Shown here piece after piece: positions 54,109-64,000 of a DNA stretch of 64,000 bases. A program made the position numbers and the translations under genes. Numbering within the stretch: the first letter of the stretch is position 1; each line of letters starts with the position of its first letter. Source of the stretch: Auanema rhodensis (lineage: Eukaryota; Nematoda; Chromadorea; Rhabditida; Rhabditidae); contig OZ059898.1 of assembly GCA_964057225.1 (NCBI GenBank), positions 21,429,267 to 21,493,266 of the forward strand, in the 5' to 3' direction. The notes under the pieces are model-generated. The model was not told the DNA's origin and did no database searches. It was given only the letters and a program-made list of their open reading frames with translations.

Positions 54109-55692
54109 GAGTTACATACCAAGTGCACATCACGTGTACATTTAATTAGCATAAATTAAAGTTCACGTAAATTTCAAAGTCATGGTTACCATGAACCAAT
54201 ATCAATAAAAATTTGTTTTTAGACTAATATGGACATGGGGAATCTAATTTTGAAAACCGCATCTCTTTATCTTTCACGTGAAGCGAGTTACATACCAAGT
54301 GCACATCACGTGTACATTTAATTAGCATAAATTAAAGTTCACGTAAATTTCAAAGTCATGGTTACCATGAACCAATATCAATAAAAATTTGTTTTTAGAC
54401 TAATATGGACATGGGGAATCTAATTTTGAAAACCGCATCTCTTTATCTTTCACGTGAAGCGAGTTACATACCAAGTGCACATCACGTGTACATTTAATTA
54501 GCATAAATTAAAGTTCACGTAAATTTCAAAGTCATGGTTACCATGAACCAATATCAATAAAAATTTGTTTTTAGACTAATATGGACATGGGGAATCTAAT
54601 TTTGAAAACGGCATCTCTTTATCTTTCACGTGAAGCGAGTTACATACCAAGTGCACATCACGTGTACATTTAATTAGCATAAATTAAAGTTCACGTAAAT
54701 TTCAAAGTCATGGTGACCATGAACCAATATCAATAAAAATTTGTTTTTAGACTAATATGGACATGGGGAATCTTATTTTGAAAACCGTATCTCTTTATCT
54801 TTCACGTGAAGCGAGTTACATACCAAGTGCACATCACGTGTACATTTAATTAGCATAAATTAAAGTTCACGTAAATTTCAAAGTCATGGTTACCATGAAC
54901 CAATATCAATAAAAATTTGTATTTAGACTAATATGGACATGGGGGATCTAATTTTGAAAACCGCATCTCTTTATCTTTCACGTGAAGCGAGTTACATACC
55001 AAGTGCACATCACGTGTACATTTAATTAGCATAAATTAAAGTTCACGTAAATTTCAAAGTCATGGTTACCATGAACCAATATCAATAAAAATTTGTTTTT
55101 AGACTAATATGGACATGGGGAATCTAATTTTGAAAACCGCATCTCTTTATCATTCACGTGAAGCGAGTTACATACCAAGTGCACATCACGTGTACATTTA
55201 ATTAGCATAAATTAAAGTTCACGTAAATTTCAAAGTCATGGTTACCATGAACCAATATCAATAAAAATTTGTTTTTAGACTAATATGGACATGGGGAATC
55301 TAATTTTGAAAACGGCATCTCTTTATCTTTCACGTGAAGCGAGTTACATACCAAGTGCACATCACGTGTACATTTAATTAGCATAAATTAAAGTTCACGT
55401 AAATTTCAAAGTCATGGTTACCATGAACCAATATCAATAAAAATTTGTATTTAGACTAATATGGACATGAGGAATCTAATTTTGAAAACCGCATCTCTTT
55501 ATCTTTCACGTGAAGCGAGTTACATACCAAGTGCACATCACGTGTACATTTAATTAGCATAAATTAAAGTTCACGTAAATTTCAAAGTCATGGTTACCAT
55601 GAACCAATATCAATAAAAATTTGTATTTAGACTAATATGGACATGGGGAATCTAATTTTGAAAACCGCATCTCTTTATCTTTCACGTGAAGC

Positions 55693-55861
55693 GAGTTACA
55701 TACCAAGTGCACATCACGTGTACATTTAATTAGCATAAATTAAAGTTCACGTAAATTTCAAAGTACCATGCACCAATATCAATAAAAATTTGTTTTTAAA
55801 CTAATATGGACATGGGGAATCTAATTTTGAAAACCGCATCTCTTTATCTTTCACGTGAAGC
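55693..55861 (-). repeat. 169-bp short monomer, reverse copy 7
   Basis: Carries the deletion together with TTTTTAAACTAATATGG (G to A) near 55,799, a change shared only with the next short copy. Confidence 0.93.
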
Positions 55862-56741
55862 GAGTTACATACCAAGTGCACATCACGTGTACATTTAATT
55901 AGCATAAATTAAAGTTCACGTAAATTTCAAAGTCATGGTTACCATGAACCAATATCAATAAAAATTTGTATTTAGACTAATATGGACATGAGGAATCTAA
56001 TTTTGAAAACCGCATCTCTTTATCTTTCACGTGAAGCGAGTTACATACCAAGTGCACATCACGTGTACATTTAATTAGCATAAATTAAAGTTCACGTAAA
56101 TTTCAAAGTCATGGTTACCATGAACCAATATCAATAAAAATTTGTATTTAGACTAATATGGACATGAGGAATCTAATTTTGAAAACCGCATCTCTTTATC
56201 TTTCACGTGAAGCGAGTTACATACCAAGTGCACATCCCGTGTACATTTAATTAGCATAAATTAAAGTTCACGTAAATTTCAAAGTCATGGTTACCATGAA
56301 CCAATATCAATAAAAATTTGTTTTTAGACTAATATGGACATGGGGAATCTAATTTTGAAAACCGCATCTCTTTATCTTTCACGTGAAGCGAGTTACATAC
56401 CAAGTGCACATCACGTGTACATTTAATTAGCATAAATTAAAGTTCACGTAAATTTCAAAGTCATGGTTACCATGAACCAATATCAATAAAAATTTGTATT
56501 TAGACTAATATGGACATGAGGAATCTAATTTTGAAAACCGCATCTCTTTATCTTTCACGTGAAGCGAGTTACATACCAAGTGCACATCACGTGTACATTT
56601 AATTAGCATAAATTAAAGTTCACGTAAATTTCAAAGTCATGGTTACCATGAACCAATATCAATAAAATTTTGTTTTTAGACTAATATGGACATGGGGAAT
56701 CTAATTTTGAAAACCGCATCTCTTTATCTTTCACGTGAAGC

Positions 56742-56910
56742 GAGTTACATACCAAGTGCACATCACGTGTACATTTAATTAGCATAAATTAAAGTTCACG
56801 TAAATTTCAAAGTACCATGCACCAATATCAATAAAAATTTGTTTTTAAACTAATATGGACATGGGGAATCTAATTTTGAAAACCGCATCTCTTTATCTTT
56901 CACGTGAAGC
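56742..56910 (-). repeat. 169-bp short monomer, reverse copy 8
   Basis: Lies 1,049 bases (six monomers less 7) after copy 7 and shares its TTTTTAAACTAATATGG variant, so one was copied from the other. Confidence 0.93.
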
Positions 56911-59900
56911 GAGTTACATACCAAGTGCACATCACGTGTACATTTAATTAGCATAAATTAAAGTTCACGTAAATTTCAAAGTCATGGTTACCATGAACCA
57001 ATATCAATAAAAATTTGTTTTTAGACTAATATGGACATGGGGAATCTAATTTTGAAAACCGCATCTCTTTATCTTTCACGTGAAGCGAGTTACATACCAA
57101 GTGCACATCACGTGTACATTTAATTAGCATAAATTAAAGTTCACGTAAATTTCAAAGTCATGGTTACCATGAACCAATATCAATAAAAATTTGTTTTTAG
57201 ACTAATATGGACATGGGGAATCTAATTTTGAAAACGGCATCTCTTTATCTTTCACGTGAAGCGAGTTACATACCAAGTGCACATCACGTGTACATTTAAT
57301 TAGCATAAATTAAAGTTCACGTAAATTTCAAAGTCATGGTGACCATGAACCAATATCAATAAAAATTTGTTTTTAGACTAATATGGACATGGGGAATCTT
57401 ATTTTGAAAACCGTATCTCTTTATCTTTCACGTGAAGCGAGTTACATACCAAGTGCACATCACGTGTACATTTAATTAGCATAAATTAAAGTTCACGTAA
57501 ATTTCAAAGTCATGGTTACCATGAACCAATATCAATAAAAATTTGTATTTAGACTAATATGGACATGGGGGATCTAATTTTGAAAACCGCATCTCTTTAT
57601 CTTTCACGTGAAGCGAGTTACATACCAAGTGCACATCACGTGTACATTTAATTAGCATAAATTAAAGTTCACGTAAATTTCAAAGTCATAGTTACCATGA
57701 ACCAATATCAATAAAAATTTGTTTTTAGACTAATATGGACATGGGGAATCTAATTTTGAAAACCGCATCTCTTTATCATTCACGTGAAGCGAGTTACATA
57801 CCAAGTGCACATCACGTGTACATTTAATTAGCATAAATTAAAGTTCACGTAAATTTCAAAGTCATGGTTACCATGAACCAATATCAATAAAAATTTGTTT
57901 TTAGACTAATATGGACATGGGGAATCTAATTTTGAAAACGGCATCTCTTTATCTTTCACGTGAAGCGAGTTACATACCAAGTGCACATCACGTGTACATT
58001 TAATTAGCATAAATTAAAGTTCACGTAAATTTCAAAGTCATGGTGACCATGAACCAATATCAATAAAAATTTGTTTTTAGACTAATATGGACATGGGGAA
58101 TCTAATTTTGAAAACCGCATCTCTTTATCTTTCACGTGAAGCGAGTTACATACCAAGTGCACATCACGTGTACATTTAATTAGCATAAATTAAAGTTCAC
58201 GTAAATTTCAAAGTCATGGTTACCATGAACCAATATCAATAAAAATTTGTTTTTAGACTAATATGGACATGGGGAATCTAATTTTGAAAACCGCATCTCT
58301 TTATCATTCACGTGAAGCGAGTTACATACCAAGTGCACATCACGTGTACATTTAATTAGCATAAATTAAAGTTCACGTAAATTTCAAAGTCATGGTTACC
58401 ATGAACCAATATCAATAAAAATTTGTTTTTAGACTAATATGGACATGGGGAATCTAATTTTGAAAACGGCATCTCTTTATCTTTCACGTGAAGCGAGTTA
58501 CATACCAAGTGCACATCACGTGTACATTTAATTAGCATAAATTAAAGTTCACGTAAATTTCAAAGTCATGGTGACCATGAACCAATATCAATAAAAATTT
58601 GTTTTTAGACTAATATGGACATGGGGAATCTAATTTTGAAAACCGCATCTCTTTATCTTTCACGTGAAGCGAGTTACATACCAAGTGCACATCACGTGTA
58701 CATTTAATTAGCATAAATTAAAGTTCACGTAAATTTCAAAGTCATGGTTACCATGAACCAATATCAATAAAAATTTGTATTTAGACTAATATGGACATGA
58801 GGAATCTAATTTTGAAAACCGCATCTCTTTATCTTTCACGTGAAGCGAGTTACATACCAAGTGCACATCACGTGTACATTTAATTAGCATAAATTAAAGT
58901 TCACGTAAATTTCAAAGTCATGGTTACCATGAACCAATATCAATAAAAATTTGTTTTTAGACTAATATGGACATGGGGAATCTAATTTTGAAAACCGCAT
59001 CTCTTTATCATTCACGTGAAGCGAGTTACATACCAAGTGCACATCACGTGTACATTTAATTAGCATAAATTAAAGTTCACGTAAATTTCAAAGTCATGGT
59101 TACCATGAACCAATATCAATAAAAATTTGTTTTTAGACTAATATGGACATGGGGAATCTAATTTTGAAAACGGCATCTCTTTATCTTTCACGTGAAGCGA
59201 GTTACATACCAAGTGCACATCACGTGTACATTTAATTAGCATAAATTAAAGTTCACGTAAATTTCAAAGTCATGGTGACCATGAACCAATATCAATAAAA
59301 ATTTGTTTTTAGACTAATATGGACATGGGGAATCTAATTTTGAAAACCGCATTTCTTTATCTTTCACGTGAAGCGAGTTACATACCAAGTGCACATCACG
59401 TGTACATTTAATTAGCATAAATTAAAGTTCACGTAAATTTCAAAGTCATGGTGACCATGAACCAATATCAATAAAAATTTGTTTTTAGACTAATATGGAC
59501 ATGGGGAATCTAATTTTGAAAACCGCATCTCTTTATCTTTCACGTGAAGCGAGTTACATACCAAGTGCACATCACGTGTACATTTAATTAGCATAAATTA
59601 AAGTTCACGTAAATTTCAAAGTCATGGTTACCATGAACCAATATCAATAAAAATTTGTATTTAGACTAATATGGACATGAGGAATCTAATTTTGAAAACC
59701 GCATCTCTTTATCTTTCACGTGAAGCGAGTTACATACCAAGTGCACATCCCGTGTACATTTAATTAGCATAAATTAAAGTTCACGTAAATTTCAAAGTCA
59801 TGGTTACCATGAACCAATATCAATAAAAATTTGTTTTTAGACTAATATGGACATGGGGAATCTAATTTTGAAAACCGCATCTCTTTATCTTTCACGTGAA

Positions 59901-61899
59901 GCGAGTTACATACCAAGTGCACATCACGTGTACATTTAATTAGCATAAATTAAAGTTCACGTAAATTTCAAAGTCATGGTTACCATGAACCAATATCAAT
60001 AAAAATTTGTATTTAGACTAATATGGACATGAGGAATCTAATTTTGAAAACCGCATCTCTTTATCTTTCACGTGAAGCGAGTTACATACCAAGTGCACAT
60101 CACGTGTACATTTAATTAGCATAAATTAAAGTTCACGTAAATTTCAAAGTCATGGTTACCATGAACCAATATCAATAAAAATTTGTATTTAGACTAATAT
60201 GGACATGAGGAATCTAATTTTGAAAACCGCATCTCTTTATCTTTCACGTGAAGCGAGTTACATACCAAGTGCACATCACGTGTACATTTAATTAGCATAA
60301 ATTAAAGTTCACGTAAATTTCAAAGTCATGGTTACCATGAACCAATATCAATAAAAATTTGTATTTAGACTAATATGGACATGAGGAATCTAATTTTGAA
60401 AACCGCATCTCTTTATCTTTCACGTGAAGCGAGTTACATACCAAGTGCACATCACGTGTACATTTAATTAGCATAAATTAAAGTTCACGTAAATTTCAAA
60501 GTCATGGTTACCATGAACCAATATCAATAAAAATTTGTATTTAGACTAATATGGACATGAGGAATCTAATTTTGAAAACCGCATCTCTTTATCTTTCACG
60601 TGAAGCGAGTTACATACCAAGTGCACATCCCGTGTACATTTAATTAGCATAAATTAAAGTTCACGTAAATTTCAAAGTCATGGTTACCATGAACCAATAT
60701 CAATAAAAATTTGTTTTTAGACTAATATGGACATGGGGAATCTAATTTTGAAAACCGCATCTCTTTATCTTTCACGTGAAGCGAGTTACATACCAAGTGC
60801 ACATCACGTGTACATTTAATTAGCATAAATTAAAGTTCACGTAAATTTCAAAGTCATGGTTACCATGAACCAATATCAATAAAAATTTGTATTTAGACTA
60901 ATATGGACATGAGGAATCTAATTTTGAAAACCGCATCTCTTTATCTTTCACGTGAAGCGAGTTACATACCAAGTGCACATCACGTGTACATTTAATTAGC
61001 ATAAATTAAAGTTCACGTAAATTTCAAAGTCATGGTTACCATGAACCAATATCAATAAAAATTTGTTTTTAGACTAATATGGACATGGGGAATCTAATTT
61101 TGAAAACCGCATCTCTTTATCTTTCACGTGAAGCGAGTTACATACCAAGTGCTCATCACGTGTACATTTAATTAGCATAAATTAAAGTTCACGTAAATTT
61201 CAAAGTCATGGTTACCATGCACCAATATCAATAAAAATTTGTTTTTAGACTAATATGGACATGAGGAATCTAATTTTGAAAACCGCATCTCTTTATCTTT
61301 CACGTGAAGCGAGTTACATACCAAGTGCACATCCCGTGTACATTTAATTAGCATAAATTAAAGTTCACGTAAATTTCAAAGTCATGGTTACCATGAACCA
61401 ATATCAATAAAAATTTGTATTTAGACTAATATGGACATGAGGAATCTAATTTTGAAAACCGCATCTCTTTATCTTTCACGTGAAGCGAGTTACATACCAA
61501 GTGCACATCACGTGTACATTTAATTAGCATAAATTAAAGTTCACGTAAATTTCAAAGTCATGGTTACCATGAACCAATATCAATAAAAATTTGTTTTTAG
61601 ACTAATATGGACATGGGGAATCTAATTTTGAAAACCGCATCTCTTTATCTTTCACGTGAAGCGAGTTACATACCAAGTGCACATCACGTGTACATTTAAT
61701 TAGCATAAATTAAAGTTCACGTAAATTTCAAAGTCATGGTTACCATGAACCAATATCAATAAAAATTTGTTTTTTGACTAATATGGACATGGGGAATCTA
61801 ATTTTGAAAACCGCATCTCTTTATCTTTCACGTGAAGCGAGTTACATACCAAGTGCACATCACGTGTACATTTAATTAGCATAAATTAAAGTTCACGTA

Positions 61900-64000
61900 A
61901 ATTTCAAAGTCATGGTTACCATGCAGCAATATCAATAAAAATTTGTTTTTAGACTAATATGGACATGAGGAATCTAATTTGGAAAACCGCATCTCTTTAT
62001 CTTCCACGTGAAGCGAGTTACATACCAAGTGCACATCACGTGTACATTTAATTAGCATAAATTAAAGTTCACGTAAATTTCAAAGTCATGGTTACCATGA
62101 ACCAATATCAATAAAAATTTGATTTTAGACTAATATGGACATGGGGAATCTAATTTTGAAAACCGCATCTCTTTATCTTTCACGTGAAGCGAGTTACATA
62201 CCAAGTGCACATCACGTGTACATTTAATTAGCATAAATTAAAGTTCACGTAAATTTCAAAGTCATGGTTACCATGCACCAATATCAATAAAAATTTGTTT
62301 TTAGACTAATATGGACATGGGGAATCTAATTTTGGAAACCGCATCTCTTTATCTTTCACGTGAAGCGAGTTACATACCAAGTGCACATCACGTGTACATT
62401 TAATTAGCATAAATTAAAGTTCACGTAAATTTCAAAGTCATGGTTACCATGAACCAATATCAATAAAAATTTGTTTTTAGACTAATATGGACATGGGGAA
62501 TCTAATTTTGAAAACCGCATCTCTTTATCTTTCACGTGAAGCGAGTTACATACCAAGTGCACATCACGTGTACATTTAATTAGCATAAATTAAAGTTCAC
62601 GTAAATTTCAAAGTCATGGTTACCATGAACCAATATCAATAAAAATTTGTTTTTAGACTAATATGGACATGGGGAATCTAATTTTGAAAACCGCATCTCT
62701 TTATCTTTCACGTGAAGCGAGTTACATACCAAGTGCACATCACGTGTACATTTAATTAGCATAAATTAAAGTTCACGTAAATTTCAAAGTCATGGTTACC
62801 ATGAACCAATATCAATAAAAATTTGTTTTTAGACTAATATGGACATGAGGAATCTAATTTGGAAAACCGCATCTCTTTATCTTCCACGTGAAGCGAGTTA
62901 CATACCAAGTGCACATCACGTGTACATTTAATTAGCATAAATTAAAGTTCACGTAAATTTCAAAGTCATGGTTACCATGAACCAATATCAATAAAAATTT
63001 GTTTTTAGACTAATATGGACATGGGGAATCTAATTTTGGAAACCGCATCTCTTTATCTTTCACGTGAAGCGAGTTACATACCAAGTGCACATCACGTGTA
63101 CATTTAATTAGCATAAATTAAAGTTCACGTAAATTTCAAAGTCATATTTACCATGCACCAATATCAATAAAAATTTGTTTTTAGACTAATATGGACATGG
63201 GGAATCTAATTTTGAAAACCGCATCTCTTTATCTTTCACGTGAAGCGAGTTACATACCAAGTGCACATCACGTGTACATTTAATTAGCATAAATTAAAGT
63301 TCACGTAAATTTCAAAGTCATGGTTACCATGCACCAATATCAATAAAAATTTGTTTTTAGACTAATATGGACATGAGGAATCTAATTTTGAAAACCGCAT
63401 CTCTTTATCTTCCACGTGAAGCGAGTTACATACCAAGTGCACATCACGTGTACATTTAATTAGCATAAATTAAAGTTCACGTAAATTTCAAAGTCATGGT
63501 TACCATGAACCAATATCAATAAAAATTTGATTTTAGACTAATATGGACATGGGGAATCTAATTTTGAAAACCGCATCTCTTTATCTTTCACGTGAAGCGA
63601 GTTACATACCAAGTGCACATCACGTGTACATTTAATTAGCATAAATTAAAGTTCACGTAAATTTCAAAGTCATGGTTACCATGCACCAATATCAATAAAA
63701 ATTTGTTTTTAGACTAATATGGACATGGGGAATCTAATTTTGGAAACCGCATCTCTTTATCTTTCACGTGAAGCGAGTTACATACCAAGTGCACATCACG
63801 TGTACATTTAATTAGCATAAATTAAAGTTCACGTAAATTTCAAAGTCATATTTACCATGCACCAATATCAATGAAAATTTGTTTTTAGACTAATATGGAC
63901 ATGGGGAATCTAATTTTGAAAACCGCATCTCTTTATCTTTCACGTGAAGCGAGTTACATACCAAGTGCACATCACGTGTACATTTAATTAGCATAAATTA
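61900..64000 (-). repeat. Eight-monomer block (1,408 bp), second copy cut by the window
   Basis: CTTCCACG (62,003/63,411 for TCCACG), TTTGATTTTAG (62,121/63,529) and TTTTGGAAACC (62,331/63,739) recur 1,408 apart. A related five-monomer offset links ATTTGGAAAACC at 61,981 and 62,861. Confidence 0.85.

Larger units (their letters stand above)
54700..59330 (-). repeat. Recurring four-monomer cassette region
   Basis: The order GGTGACC with GAATCTTATT and CCGTATC, then TTTGTATTTAG with CATGGGGGATC, then TTATCATTCACG, then AACGGCATC is seen complete from about 54,710 and 57,340, and earlier from about 48,050 and 52,085. Shortened versions holding the last two types plus GGTGACC occur near 58.2-58.6 and 59.0-59.3 kb. 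CCGTATC sits at 52,159, 54,785 and 57,411, equal steps of 2,626. The short monomers inside those intervals are placed differently, so the equal spacing is not a simple 15-monomer repeat. Confidence 0.82.
10576..64000 (-). repeat. 176-bp satellite array, reverse-oriented segment (303 complete monomers plus partials)
   Basis: The segment is the reverse complement of the same monomer. After a 103-base partial copy (10,576-10,678), complete units run from 10,679 (GAGTTACATACC) to 63,950, followed by a 50-base partial copy cut by the window edge. The length 10,679-64,000 equals 303 x 176 plus 50 minus 56, which matches the eight 169-bp copies I find. No other orientation change occurs. Common variants are GGTGACC in place of GGTTACC, TTTGTATTTAG in place of TTTGTTTTTAG, CATGAGG or CATGGGGG in place of CATGGGG, and CATATTTACCATGCACC. 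They occur in linked combinations that mark local duplication blocks. The array continues past the window. No transposon or unique sequence interrupts these 53 kb. Confidence 0.98.

Noticed and set aside
1-64000. CRISPR array.
   Set aside because: The whole 176-bp unit repeats with no unique spacers between short repeats, so it is an ordinary tandem satellite.
1-64000. CENP-B box.
   Set aside because: I looked for the pattern TTCG, four bases, A, two bases, CGGG on both strands of the monomer and its common variants and found no match. The GCGGGTTTC variant near 8,810 and 9,690 has CGGG only.
1-64000. tRNA, rRNA or telomere repeats within the monomer.
   Set aside because: No cloverleaf, no A- or B-box pair, no rRNA-like stretch and no telomere-type short repeat is present. 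The 176-bp unit accounts for every base.
1-64000. Uniform higher-order repeat as in human alpha satellite.
   Set aside because: Block sizes vary from 3 to 38 monomers and change along the window, so no single higher-order unit covers the array.

Overview
The whole window is satellite DNA: one head-to-tail tandem array of a monomer that is 176 bp long and about 32% G+C. I find no protein-coding gene, RNA gene, transposon, CRISPR array or single-copy sequence. Such long, homogenised arrays of a nucleosome-sized, A/T-rich monomer are typical of eukaryotic centromeric or other constitutive heterochromatin. The monomer falls in the 150-180 bp size class common in plant centromeres and also known in animals. 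I do not recognise the monomer, so neither the species nor the centromeric role is established here.

Layout. From 1 to 10,575 the array runs in one orientation, here called forward: 60 complete monomers plus the first 29 bases of another. At 10,575/10,576 the orientation flips. From 10,576 to 64,000 the same monomer runs in reverse: 103 bases of a partial monomer, 303 complete monomers, and a 50-base partial copy at the right edge. The count closes exactly if every monomer is 176 bp except ten 169-bp copies (two forward, eight reverse) that share one 7-bp deletion. This leaves no room for an inserted element. The flip makes the left 21 kb a near-perfect giant palindrome with a 74-bp asymmetric centre.

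Within the monomer there are several dyads: TTCACGTGAA at monomer bases 3-12, TCATGGTNACCATGA at 91-105, an A/T stem at 125-144, and CACGTG at 149-154. Most variation lies in bases 19-104. Bases 106-176 and 1-18 are nearly invariant.

Superimposed on the monomer is an irregular higher-order structure. Groups of variant monomers recur at exact multiples of 176 bp (3, 4, 5, 7, 8, 9, 10, 23, 25, 26, 30 and 38 monomers), sometimes shortened by 7-bp steps. These are recent nested segmental duplications, not one uniform higher-order repeat. Stretches outside the listed blocks (10,679-11,600; 16,100-17,900; 19,260-22,300; 29,920-32,500; 43,400-45,400; 59,300-61,900) hold ordinary monomers of the same family and nothing else that I can see.
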